Below are positions 8,464-17,397 of a stretch of DNA of 64,000 nucleotides, in pieces. Origin of the DNA: Melioribacteraceae bacterium. GTDB taxonomy: Bacteria > Bacteroidota > Ignavibacteria > Ignavibacteriales > Melioribacteraceae. The notes beneath the pieces were generated by a model. That model made no database searches and was not told where the DNA came from. It saw only the letters and a list, made by a program, of their open reading frames with translations. Numbering within the stretch: position 1 is the stretch's first letter; the number at the start of each line of letters is the position of its first letter. The stretch is from contig CP129490.1 in NCBI GenBank assembly GCA_030584085.1, positions 1,211,511 to 1,275,510 on the forward strand. The letters are read 5' to 3'. The position numbers and the translations under genes were made by a program.

Positions 8464-9405
8464 ATGAAAATACTAAAACCCAAAAGGTTACAAAAAGGTG
8501 ATGTAATCGGGATTATTTCTCCCGCTTCTTCTCCTTTAGATTCTTCTTTAATCGAGAAAGGTACTAGTTATTTAGAACGCCTTGGTTATAAAGTCGAAAT
8601 TGGTAAATCTGTTGGTAAAGTGTTAGGATATTTGGCCGGCAGTGATGCTGAACGTCTTAATGATATTCATTCAATGTTCCGCAATAAAAATATTAAAGCT
8701 GTTTTTTCTTTGCGCGGAGGTTACGGCTCGGCTAGATTATTAGATAAATTAGACTATAACTTGATTCGTAAGAACAATAAAATTTTTGTAGGTTTTAGCG
8801 ATATCACGGCATTGCAATTAGCACTTTATCATAAAGCCGGAATAATTACATTTGCAGGACCAATGGTAGCGACAAATTTTTCGGCTGAAATAAATTCATT
8901 TTCTGAAGAATTTTTTTGGGATTTGATTACAAAAAATCGTAAAATAGGAAAGTTGAAAAATCCGAATGAGGAAAAATTTTTCGTGTTGAATAAGGGTAGA
9001 GGTGAGGGCAAACTTCTTGGCGGTAATTTATCAACAATCATATCAATTATGGGTTCTAAATTCTTCCCATCTTTTAGGAATTCGATTTTAATGTTAGAAG
9101 AAATAAATGAACCCCCTTACAAAATTGATCGTATGTTTAATCAACTTAGATTAGCAAATATATTTAACAGTGTAAAAGGAATAATTCTTGGAAGATTTGT
9201 TGATTGTTATGAAACTGACAAATCTAAAAATACACTCTCTTTAAACGAAATTATTGTGGACTATTTCAAAAATCTAAAAATTCCTGTAATTTACAACGTT
9301 AAACATGGGCACATTAGTGATCTTATCACTTTACCGATAGGATTAAATACAAAGTTAAATGCATCAAAAGGTTTTATTGAAATAGCAGAAACCGGAGTAT
9401 TATAA
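8464..9405 (+). CDS. LD-carboxypeptidase, peptidase family S66 (LdcA/MccF type)
   Basis: A 313-residue serine peptidase expected to remove the terminal D-Ala from tetrapeptides during murein recycling. It has the family N-terminus GDVIGIISPASSP, the substrate-loop motif SLRGGYGSAR (82-91) and the nucleophile Ser112 in VGFSDITAL. The acid lies in LEEINEPPYKIDR (about 211-223) and His283 in VKHGHISD, the Ser-Glu-His triad of the family. The length is typical. There is no signal peptide, fitting a cytoplasmic enzyme. It sits alone, with a 52-base gap to the next gene. A microcin-immunity (MccF-like) role is the alternative. Confidence 0.9.
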   Translation: MKILKPKRLQKGDVIGIISPASSPLDSSLIEKGTSYLERLGYKVEIGKSVGKVLGYLAGSDAERLNDIHSMFRNKNIKAVFSLRGGYGSARLLDKLDYNLIRKNNKIFVGFSDITALQLALYHKAGIITFAGPMVATNFSAEINSFSEEFFWDLITKNRKIGKLKNPNEEKFFVLNKGRGEGKLLGGNLSTIISIMGSKFFPSFRNSILMLEEINEPPYKIDRMFNQLRLANIFNSVKGIILGRFVDCYETDKSKNTLSLNEIIVDYFKNLKIPVIYNVKHGHISDLITLPIGLNTKLNASKGFIEIAETGVL

Positions 9406-9457
9406 AAAACTATCAGAAAACAAATTAATTAATTAACAATAACCTTAAGGAGGTTAC

Positions 9458-12163
9458 ATGAAAAAACTACTCACTTTAGTAGTTATTTTACTTTTTGCTT
9501 CTAACTTCTTCGCTCAAGAAGAAATTAAAAGTTTAAAAGACCAACAAGTGCAAACGGAAAAGGCCATTAAAGCCGGTGAGATTGATGCGAGAGGCATGAA
9601 TCACTTGTTGTTTAACAAAAAGAAAGAGCTTGGTAAATTAGCTGACCAAACTCAAATTCCTCATGGCCCACAAAATAATGATGTGGTTGTTTATTCAGAA
9701 AATTTTGAGGAATTACCTGGATTCCAAGTTGTAAACCACAGAACAGATGCTGGTGTTGGTGATACAACTACTTTTAATGCTTTTAAAGGTGAAGGTGGAG
9801 AATATTCATGGTGGATTGGCTCAAATGATCCTTCATTTTTACAACCAGGTTACGGTCATAACTGGAGAGTAGCTCTTGAAACATTCAAATCCTTCCAAGT
9901 GCAATCAAGCTTAACTTCAGCTGTTGTTGAATTTGATGCTTTCTACAATCTTGAAGAAGGTTGGGATGGAGTTCACCTACAAGTTGCATCAGCTGCTACT
10001 TCAGCTGGTCCTTTCACTAACTGGGCATATGTTGCTTGCTATACGGGCGATACTGGTGGTCAGTGGTTAGAAAACGTTCAAGTTAATATTTCTAGCTATA
10101 TTGCTTCTCCTGCAAAATGGGTTAAATTCAGATTTGTACTAGTTTCTGAAAGCTCATATGATAGCCAAGATGGCGAAGTTGGCGGATTCAATAATCCTGG
10201 TGGTTTCTTCTTCGACAACTTAAAATTAAGAAGAAACAACGTCCCTGAATTAATTTCTGATGGTGGTGACAATAAGTATGAATTCTTACCTTCATATATT
10301 GTTGGACCGAATACTGCTTGGGCATTAACAGGAGCAAAATTCAGTAGTGCTGACACGAGCATGGGACACCGTAGTTATCAACCAGGTGAATATCAATCTT
10401 TCCGTGTAAGTGGTCCTCCTGCCGATTTATCAGTTGCGGCTCTTGGCGGAAATGATGTTGCACCTCTTTGGTTTGATTTTAAAGTTTTCTCAAATATTCC
10501 TTATGATGCAAACGCTCCAGGTGGTGCTTTCACTTATTGGAGACCTTATGCAAGAGTAACAGGTCACCCTGTGTTACCTACTGGTAATTATTTCTTGACA
10601 AGCAGTGTTTATGTTGGCCCGTTCAGAAATGGTGATGCAATGGTCAATTATTCAGATAACTTCGGATACATCGATGTTACCGCATTAATTGGTGCTCCGG
10701 ATGTTAGATTTGGTATTATGTATTTCTCAAATGGTGGATGTACGTTTGATGCGGGACAACTATACTTTGATGATTTTAAAGTTATTCAGAAGAACGATCC
10801 ATACGAATGGAACGACTATTGCGATACAGCTACATTAGTTGAATATGGGTTTGTTTCAGAATTTGCAAATATTTGGGATGCTTCTGATGTAGATTATTTC
10901 TACTTTGAAGGCGAAGCTGGTGACTGGGTTGACATTTATGTTGATAATTCTCAGATCGACGCTATGGTATCATTATTACCACAAGTTGGTCCTTTCAATT
11001 CAGTAATTGACAACAGCTCTTGCGGATCACCTATGGTGGCTGGTGCTCCATGCTGTGAATTGTGGTCATATCACGATGGTTATTTCTATGATAGAGTTAT
11101 CTGGAGATTACCATATACTGGTGGATATTTCATTGAAGTGTACGGTTTTGGTGACACAGGTGGTTATGTAATGTATGTTGATCAATTAACAGCTACTGCA
11201 GAAATTGCAAGTATTGCAGATGTACCTGGTGACCAAGGTAAAAATGTTAAGATTCAATTCTCTGCTCCTCAACTAGATACTAAAGATGATGCTGATTTCG
11301 ATTTCTGGGGTGCTGATGTTGATTTCTATCAAGTTGAAAGAAGAAAGAATCCTATTTCTAACGATTGGGAATACGTACGTGACGTATTAGCATCTGGTAA
11401 AGCTGGTTCTACATATACTGTTGAAGCTAACACAGTGTTTGATAGTACAAGTACTACATTCAGAATTAGAACTGTTGGTGGTAATGAAGACAGACAAGGT
11501 GAATTTGTTACTGTCAGTGCTAACGCTTTAGGTCAATCATATGACAATATTGCTCCTAGATTTGACGCTGAATACACTGCTGCTGCTCAATCAGGTACAG
11601 GTATTGACGTTGGCGCTGAAGTAGATTACGGTGGTGGAAATAATGGTGTTTCTGATATCAGATTCTACAACATCTACAGAGGAACTGAAGCTGGTTTCAC
11701 ACCTGCTGCTGCTAACATGATTGCTACACTTGAAACAAGTGCACTTTCAATCCGTTACAATGACCAAGATTACGATGGTAATGATGAATTCTACTATGTA
11801 ATTCAAGTTGTTGATGATGGTGGTAACAAAGTTTACTCTAAAGAAGTTAATACAACTACAAATGTTACGGACGAAGCAGTTCCAACTGTTTACAGCTTAT
11901 CACAAAACTACCCGAACCCATTCAACCCATCTACTACTATTAAGTTCGGTATTCCTCAAGCTGCAGACGTTACTGTTAAGATCTATGACATCTTAGGACA
12001 AGAAGTAAAAACATTAATGAACAGAAACTTAGCTGCTGGTTTCCATACAGTTAACTTCGACGCTTCTAACTTGATTTCTGGTATGTACATCTACAGAATC
12101 CAAGCAAACGGTGTTGACGGTTCTAACTTCACAGACGTTAAGAAAATGTTGCTTGTTAAGTAA
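9458..12163 (+). CDS. Large secreted multidomain protein with type A T9SS sorting domain
   Basis: A 901-residue exported protein of unknown function. It has a signal peptide (MKKLLTLVVILLFASNFFAQ), then a jelly-roll-like region (about 80-265) with many Trp and Tyr. A stretch resembling a PPC domain follows (about 450-580, ASDVDYFYFEGEAGDWVDIY), then two fibronectin-III-like segments (about 585-810) and a C-terminal sorting domain (about 815-901, SLSQNYPNPFNPSTTIKFGI). No protease triad is visible. The Shine-Dalgarno TAAGGAGG lies just before the ATG. The codons favour C-ending Asn, Phe and Tyr (AAC, TTC, TAC) much more than neighbours do, and a strong terminator follows. These traits suggest a very abundant surface or extracellular protein, which is an inference. 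Confidence 0.8.
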   Translation: MKKLLTLVVILLFASNFFAQEEIKSLKDQQVQTEKAIKAGEIDARGMNHLLFNKKKELGKLADQTQIPHGPQNNDVVVYSENFEELPGFQVVNHRTDAGVGDTTTFNAFKGEGGEYSWWIGSNDPSFLQPGYGHNWRVALETFKSFQVQSSLTSAVVEFDAFYNLEEGWDGVHLQVASAATSAGPFTNWAYVACYTGDTGGQWLENVQVNISSYIASPAKWVKFRFVLVSESSYDSQDGEVGGFNNPGGFFFDNLKLRRNNVPELISDGGDNKYEFLPSYIVGPNTAWALTGAKFSSADTSMGHRSYQPGEYQSFRVSGPPADLSVAALGGNDVAPLWFDFKVFSNIPYDANAPGGAFTYWRPYARVTGHPVLPTGNYFLTSSVYVGPFRNGDAMVNYSDNFGYIDVTALIGAPDVRFGIMYFSNGGCTFDAGQLYFDDFKVIQKNDPYEWNDYCDTATLVEYGFVSEFANIWDASDVDYFYFEGEAGDWVDIYVDNSQIDAMVSLLPQVGPFNSVIDNSSCGSPMVAGAPCCELWSYHDGYFYDRVIWRLPYTGGYFIEVYGFGDTGGYVMYVDQLTATAEIASIADVPGDQGKNVKIQFSAPQLDTKDDADFDFWGADVDFYQVERRKNPISNDWEYVRDVLASGKAGSTYTVEANTVFDSTSTTFRIRTVGGNEDRQGEFVTVSANALGQSYDNIAPRFDAEYTAAAQSGTGIDVGAEVDYGGGNNGVSDIRFYNIYRGTEAGFTPAAANMIATLETSALSIRYNDQDYDGNDEFYYVIQVVDDGGNKVYSKEVNTTTNVTDEAVPTVYSLSQNYPNPFNPSTTIKFGIPQAADVTVKIYDILGQEVKTLMNRNLAAGFHTVNFDASNLISGMYIYRIQANGVDGSNFTDVKKMLLVK

Positions 12164-12179
12164 GATTTTTCTTACTGAT

Positions 12180-12212
12180 AAAAAGCCGGACTGTATATGT
12201 CCGGCTTTTTTT
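12180..12212 (+). terminator. Strong rho-independent terminator
   Basis: AGCCGGAC and GTCCGGCT pair around TGTATAT, with A-rich and T-rich flanks. It lies 17 bases after the 901-residue secreted protein gene. Confidence 0.93.
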
Positions 12213-12420
12213 ATGCACTTTTTAACCCTCACATCTTATCCCATATTGCTTAACACTTAGAATAAATATCTAGATTAGTTCTCTCCTTTAAGAATTTTTG
12301 TGAAATTCTGAATAAAAATCGCACTTCTTTGTTTGTGGATAGCTTGGTATGTTTATTGTTCATGTGATTGTGAGCTTTTCTTCATAAATATATTCTTTAC
12401 TGGCTAAAGCAGATTTCCGA

Positions 12421-13470
12421 ATGAATGACAAGATTTTAAATGAAATCCTAGAAAAAGAAAATTTCAGCAGTGATGAGCTTAAGTCCCTCCTAGAACTTGG
12501 TGAAAAGCATCAAGTTGAGATGCTATTTAATCGTGCGGACTTGCTAAGGAAAAACTATTTCGGAGATGAAATTCATTTACGGGGAGTGATTGAAATCTCT
12601 AATTATTGTAGAAAGAATTGTAATTACTGCGGTTTACGTGATGAAAATTACACTATTAAACGCTACAGAATGGAGCCTGATGAGATAATCGAAATTGCCT
12701 CTCAGATTGCCAAACTTGGTATTTATACAATTGTTCTTAAATCCGGTGAAGATGAAAAATTAGATTTAGATTTTATTTCTTATCTAATCTACTCTATTAA
12801 AAGCCATACCAATTTAGCAATAATGCTCAGTTTAGGTGAAAGAGGTTTCGATGAATATAAATCATGGAAAATCGCCGGTGCTGATCGATATATACTTAGA
12901 CACGAAACTTGCGATAAAAAGAAGTATTCACTATACACGAATAAGCAATCTTTCATAAACCGTGTTCAACATTTAAAATATCTTAAAAGATTAGGGTACC
13001 AAGTCGGAACCGGTAGCTTAATTGGACTGCCCCTGCAGACTATCGATGATATAATTGATGATATTCTATTGATGAAACAATTAGATGTTGATATTGCTTC
13101 ATTTGCACCATTTATACCAACGCCACATACACCCTATGAAAATAGACCGGCTGGCGATGTTCTAACTACGTTAAAAGCTATTGCAGTTGCCCGCTTGGTA
13201 TTAAAGAATACACATATCCCGGCTACTACATCTCTTGATTCACTTGACTTTGAGGGAAGGGAAAAGGGGCTAAATTGCGGCGCTAATGTTGTCATGCCGG
13301 ATTTCACTCCGCAGCCATACCGGGAGAAGTATTTGTTGTATCCCCAACGAAGATATTCCGAATCTGATCCCATTTCTTCTCATAGAAATTTGCGTCAAAG
13401 AATTGAAAAACTCGGTCGTCAAATATCCTTTTCTCGTGGTGATTCATTAAAAAATTCAGTTAATATTTAG
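12421..13470 (+). CDS. hydE: [FeFe] hydrogenase H-cluster radical SAM maturase HydE
   Basis: A 349-residue radical SAM enzyme. The [4Fe-4S] motif is CRKNCNYC (Cys63, Cys67, Cys70), followed by GLRDEN as in HydE. The block GANVVMPDFTPQPYREKY near the C-terminus is characteristic of HydE. The optional second cluster seen in some homologues is absent. HydE acts in building the dithiomethylamine-bridged 2Fe subcluster of [FeFe] hydrogenase. HydF, HydG and hydrogenase genes are not in this window, so it is unlinked here. PylB and BioB are relatives, but the sequence fits HydE better. No clear Shine-Dalgarno precedes the ATG. Confidence 0.85.
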   Translation: MNDKILNEILEKENFSSDELKSLLELGEKHQVEMLFNRADLLRKNYFGDEIHLRGVIEISNYCRKNCNYCGLRDENYTIKRYRMEPDEIIEIASQIAKLGIYTIVLKSGEDEKLDLDFISYLIYSIKSHTNLAIMLSLGERGFDEYKSWKIAGADRYILRHETCDKKKYSLYTNKQSFINRVQHLKYLKRLGYQVGTGSLIGLPLQTIDDIIDDILLMKQLDVDIASFAPFIPTPHTPYENRPAGDVLTTLKAIAVARLVLKNTHIPATTSLDSLDFEGREKGLNCGANVVMPDFTPQPYREKYLLYPQRRYSESDPISSHRNLRQRIEKLGRQISFSRGDSLKNSVNI

Positions 13471-13588
13471 ATCATTTCTGCAAAATTTAGGGAACATTTC
13501 ACTCTGGAATTTGTATTTCTTTGGAGGTATTTTTGAAGCCAAACGAAATATAGTTATCTTAATTCTTTAATTAAAATTGGTAAGGAAA

Positions 13589-14095
13589 ATGAGAAAAATT
13601 ATTGTATTAATGGTAATGTTTAGTATAATATTTGTCGCATGTTCAGGTGAAAATGAAAAAGATTTGATGAATTCGGCAAAGACTAAAATTCAAGATCAGT
13701 TGTACGCAGAGGCATTAGTAGATTTTGAAAAAATAGTGAACGATTTCCCCGAAACGGATGAAGCGGGTCTAGCTTTTTTAGAAATGGCAAAACTATATCA
13801 AGGTAGAGCGATTAAGACCTTGAGTGAAAAAGAATCATATATAAAGGCTGTTGAATATTATCAAGTTGTTAGTAACGAATACTCTCACATTGAGGAAGCC
13901 CCTGGTGCATTATTTATGAGTGGATTTTTATTAGCGAATGAAATTCATGATTTAGATAATGCGAAATTAGCTTATGAATCTTTTCTTTCAAAATATCCCG
14001 AGCATGAGTTAGCACCATCTGCACAAAGTGAATTGGATAATCTAGGTTTGACCCCCGAAGAAATCCTAGAAAGAGCAGTTGCACAGCCTAAATAG
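13589..14095 (+). CDS. BamD-like tetratricopeptide lipoprotein
   Basis: The chosen ATG at 13589 gives a short lipoprotein signal (MRKIIVLMVMFSIIFVACSG) with the lipobox VAC. An in-frame TTG at 13577 would add four residues and is less likely. About 168 residues follow the YfiO/BamD plan: helical repeats such as YAEALVDFEKIVNDFPETDE and YIKAVEYYQVVSNEYSHIEE, and SKYPEHELAPSA. It is shorter than BamD (about 245 residues), so it has roughly three TPR units. It overlaps the next gene by one base (TAGTG). A role in outer-membrane assembly is possible but not shown; a stand-alone TPR lipoprotein is the safer description. Confidence 0.75.
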   Translation: MRKIIVLMVMFSIIFVACSGENEKDLMNSAKTKIQDQLYAEALVDFEKIVNDFPETDEAGLAFLEMAKLYQGRAIKTLSEKESYIKAVEYYQVVSNEYSHIEEAPGALFMSGFLLANEIHDLDNAKLAYESFLSKYPEHELAPSAQSELDNLGLTPEEILERAVAQPK

Positions 14096-15003
14096 TGGCA
14101 CTAGATAAATCGCAATATCGCAGTTATTTAGAGCCGGCACTCATATCAAAATTAGCCTCTCTCGAACTAAAAGCACGTAATGTTGTTGAAGGTTTTATGG
14201 TGGGACTTCATAAAAGTCCCTACCATGGTTTTTCTGTTGAATTTTCGGAACACCGTCCCTATATGCAAGGCGATCAATTAAAAGATATTGATTGGAAGGT
14301 TTACGCAAAAAGTGATCGTTACTATATCAAACAATATGAAGAAGAGACAAATCTAATTGCTCATATATTTTTAGATGTAAGCAAGTCAATGGATTTTAAA
14401 AACCAAGGCAGTATAACAAAGCTGGAATACGCAAAAATATTGGCAGCATCATTATCATATATGTTAATACAGCAGCAAGACTCGGTAGGTCTAGGTCTAT
14501 TCTCCGATAGATTGGAAACTTATCTTCCTCCAAAATCATCTAGAATTTATTTGAAAAATATTTTAACGGAGATAAATAATGTTTCAGCATCAAATAAAAC
14601 AAATACGGCTGACTGCTTAAGTCAAGTAAGTGAGAAAATTAAAAGAAGGGGAATGGTAATATTAATTTCGGATTTTTTTGATGACATTGCGAAAGTTCTA
14701 TCCGCATTAAAGAAACTTCACTACAAAAAGAACGATGTAATTCTTTTCCAAATACTTGATCCGATTGAACAAAGTTTTGCATTTGATCGGAGCGGAGTAT
14801 TCGTAGATTTAGAAAGTGGTGAGGAGATGACAACACAACCATTGCAGATTAAAGCCTCTTATCGTGAAGCCTTCATTGAATATTTAGCAAAACTTAAAAA
14901 GGAATGTTTAAGTTTTGGAATTGAATACAATCTTATAAATACCAACGAATCGTTCGATACAGCTTTATTGAGTTTTATTAAACGTCGAGCAAAAATCTTA
15001 TAG
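14095..15003 (+). CDS. DUF58 domain-containing protein
   Basis: A 302-residue cytoplasmic protein of the DUF58 family, which is usually encoded beside MoxR ATPases and has a von Willebrand A-like fold. It shows the family blocks SVEFSEHRPYMQGDQLKDID and DWKVYAKSDRYYIKQYEEET, then the metal-site-like segment FLDVSKSMDF. Translation starts at a GTG overlapping the upstream lipoprotein stop, so the two are coupled. No MoxR gene is adjacent. Its end overlaps the end of glmM on the other strand by six bases. Biochemical function is unknown; a chaperone-like role with MoxR is the usual proposal. Confidence 0.85.
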   Translation: MALDKSQYRSYLEPALISKLASLELKARNVVEGFMVGLHKSPYHGFSVEFSEHRPYMQGDQLKDIDWKVYAKSDRYYIKQYEEETNLIAHIFLDVSKSMDFKNQGSITKLEYAKILAASLSYMLIQQQDSVGLGLFSDRLETYLPPKSSRIYLKNILTEINNVSASNKTNTADCLSQVSEKIKRRGMVILISDFFDDIAKVLSALKKLHYKKNDVILFQILDPIEQSFAFDRSGVFVDLESGEEMTTQPLQIKASYREAFIEYLAKLKKECLSFGIEYNLINTNESFDTALLSFIKRRAKIL

Positions 15004-16350
15004 CAGTTTCTTTAATTCATTAAAATAATTTTTCATATACTTTTCTGCGTTTTCTTTTGTCTCAGCTTCAACAATGCATCTAATAATTGGTTCTGTATTC
15101 GATTTACGGAAATGCACCCAATGATCTTCGAAATCTATTCTTAACCCGTCTTCTGTGTTAATATTGTCTTCTTTATATATATCAATTAACTTGTCAACAA
15201 TCTCATCCGGTTTTCTATTGCCTGTTTCAACTTTCCCTTTTACGATGTGATACTGAGGTAGACTATTTTTCAACTCGCTCATACTTCCGCCGAATTCTAA
15301 TAAATGTTGGAGAGTGAGAACAGTTCCGATTAATGCATCTCTTCCATAATGTAACTCCGGTAAAATTACACCACCGCTTCCTTCACCTCCGATAATTGCA
15401 TTGACTTCCTTCATCCTTTTAACAACATTAGCTTCACCAACAGCTGAACGATGAACTTTCACAGCAAATTGATTTGCAATATCGTCAACAGCGCGAGTTG
15501 TCGATAGATTAATAACTACATCACCTTTAGCTTTTCCTAAAACAAATTTTACTGCTTGAGTGATTGTATTTTCTTCAATAAACGGCTCACCATTTTCTGT
15601 TATTAAAACAAGCCTGTCAACATCCGGATCAACGACAATTCCAATATCTGAATTACTTTCTTTTACGGCTTGCAAAGTTTCGGTTAAATTTTCGGGAATT
15701 GGTTCTGGGAGTCGAGGAAATATGCCACTTTTATCGCAGTTTAGTTTTACAATATCACAACCAAGTTCTTCCAATAACTGCGGCATTATATAACTTCCTG
15801 CACCATTTACACAATCGAGTAACACTTTAAATTTTCTTTTGCGAATTGCATCAACATCTATATACTTTGATATAAGTACATCTTCTAAATGATTTTTTAA
15901 TGCTTCATCAGAAACTGTAAGTTTTCCTAATTCATTCCAACTAGCTAGCTTACCGGGCTTTTCTAACAAATGTAACATCTCTTTATTTTGTTCGGGAGTC
16001 ATAAACTCGCCTTCACTATTTAATAGTTTTAGTGCATTCCATTCATTCGGATTATGACTCGCGGATATTTGAATTCCGCCAATACAATTAAGTTTTTTTA
16101 CGTTATATAAAACTGTAGGAGTAGGAGTAATGCCAATATCAACAACATCATTCCCTTTTGCTAAAAGTGTACCGACAATTAAATTCTTTACCATTGTTCC
16201 GGTGATTCTGCCATCGGAACCAATTACAATTTTTCCTCTTCCGCAAAAATCGGCATATGCTTGAGTATATTTTACAATTGTTTCGGGATCTAATCCATCA
16301 CCAACAATTCCTCGTATTCCGGATACACTAACCATCAATGTCGGCATCAT
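14998..16350 (-). CDS. glmM: Phosphoglucosamine mutase / phosphohexomutase, archaeal-type
   Basis: A 450-residue alpha-D-phosphohexomutase, expected to convert glucosamine-6-phosphate to glucosamine-1-phosphate for UDP-GlcNAc synthesis. It has the phosphoserine loop ISASHNP (Ser98), the Mg-binding loop DPDVDRL (Asp241, Asp243, Asp245) and the sugar-binding loop GGEGSGGVI (321-329). The C-terminal phosphate-binding segment is FRKSNTEPIIRCIVEAE. The GEGSGG loop, in place of GEQSGH or GEESGH, resembles archaeal-type GlmM. It starts MMPTL; the second ATG is also possible. It converges on DUF58 with a six-base overlap and no terminator between. Phosphomannomutase or phosphoglucomutase activity cannot be excluded. 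Confidence 0.82.
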   Translation of the reverse strand: MMPTLMVSVSGIRGIVGDGLDPETIVKYTQAYADFCGRGKIVIGSDGRITGTMVKNLIVGTLLAKGNDVVDIGITPTPTVLYNVKKLNCIGGIQISASHNPNEWNALKLLNSEGEFMTPEQNKEMLHLLEKPGKLASWNELGKLTVSDEALKNHLEDVLISKYIDVDAIRKRKFKVLLDCVNGAGSYIMPQLLEELGCDIVKLNCDKSGIFPRLPEPIPENLTETLQAVKESNSDIGIVVDPDVDRLVLITENGEPFIEENTITQAVKFVLGKAKGDVVINLSTTRAVDDIANQFAVKVHRSAVGEANVVKRMKEVNAIIGGEGSGGVILPELHYGRDALIGTVLTLQHLLEFGGSMSELKNSLPQYHIVKGKVETGNRKPDEIVDKLIDIYKEDNINTEDGLRIDFEDHWVHFRKSNTEPIIRCIVEAETKENAEKYMKNYFNELKKLL

Positions 16351-16467
16351 TACTCCATAATATTATTTTAATTGAACAAAGATAACACAAATGGACTTTA
16401 GTTTAAAAGAAGTTGGTCTTATTGATTGTATCAATTATCTTAATGAATAACAAAAATCTACTTACTT

Positions 16468-17184
16468 ATGAATGAAAAAAATAAACTAATTAAAAAAGTA
16501 GATGCACTTCTGGTAAAACATTTTGGAATTCCAAAACGTGCATCAAAACTGCCGAATCCTGTTGATATGCTTATTGCTACAATTCTTTCGCAGAATACAA
16601 ATGATAATAATTCGTACAAAGCTTTTCAAAAATTAAAAGAAAAATATCCGACATGGGAAGAAGCAGCCAAAGCAAAAAGGATTTCAATTGAATCTGTTAT
16701 AAAAATTGCGGGATTAGGAAAGCAAAAATCTCATGCTATAAAAAATTTCTTAAGTGAAATAGTTAAAAAGGAAAATGAAATTTCGTTGGAATATCTTAAA
16801 GATATAAACGAACAAAAAGCAATTGAAGCATTGATGAGTTATAATGGAGTTGGAGTTAAAACCGCTAGTTGTGTTTTACTTTTTGCGATGGATAGAAATA
16901 TTTGCCCTGTTGATACACATGTGCATCGAACGGTAAATAGGATTGGCATTGTCTCGGCAAAAACTCCCGACAAAACTTTTGAAAAATTAAATAAGGATTT
17001 CCCGCCGAAAATTGCTCATTCATTTCACACAAATCTTATTCGTCTTGGTAGAGAAATATGTAAACCGAAAAATCCAAGTTGTGGAATCTGTCCGCTTAAT
17101 AAAATTTGTAATTACGAAGAAAAAAACATGCTATTAAAATGTTCATACAAAAAAAATGATTTTATGCTGCTCGATCACGTATAG
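16468..17184 (+). CDS. nth: Endonuclease III (HhH-GPD DNA glycosylase/AP lyase)
   Basis: A 238-residue base-excision repair enzyme that removes oxidised pyrimidines and cuts at abasic sites. The helix-hairpin-helix LMSYNGVGVKTA carries the catalytic Lys131, and Asp149 is in CPVDTHVHR. The [4Fe-4S] loop has Cys198, Cys205, Cys208 and Cys214 (C-X6-C-X2-C-X5-C). It is slightly longer than the E. coli enzyme (211 residues), with a short extra basic C-terminal tail. It is divergent from glmM and stands alone, with 213 bases before the next gene. Confidence 0.93.
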   Translation: MNEKNKLIKKVDALLVKHFGIPKRASKLPNPVDMLIATILSQNTNDNNSYKAFQKLKEKYPTWEEAAKAKRISIESVIKIAGLGKQKSHAIKNFLSEIVKKENEISLEYLKDINEQKAIEALMSYNGVGVKTASCVLLFAMDRNICPVDTHVHRTVNRIGIVSAKTPDKTFEKLNKDFPPKIAHSFHTNLIRLGREICKPKNPSCGICPLNKICNYEEKNMLLKCSYKKNDFMLLDHV

Positions 17185-17397
17185 ATATTATTCATACAAT
17201 AGTCATAATAACTAAAGCTTAGCTCTATGGTTATCAATTCAATACAAACTCTCAACAAACTATAAATCGTAAAATCGAATAAAACGGTCGAATTTGACAC
17301 TTTATAATCAGATTCATTGTTTTATTTTGAGTGGTATCTTCACTATATTTAAAATCTTCATCTAATCGTTTTGGGCAATCGAAAGGAACAAAAATTC

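Noticed and set aside
13577-13588. TTG start for the BamD-like lipoprotein
   Set aside because: The ATG at 13589 gives a standard lipoprotein signal and the TTG has no ribosome site.
17294-17308. TTGACA and TATAAT close together before lpdA
   Set aside because: They are only three bases apart, too close to act together as one promoter.
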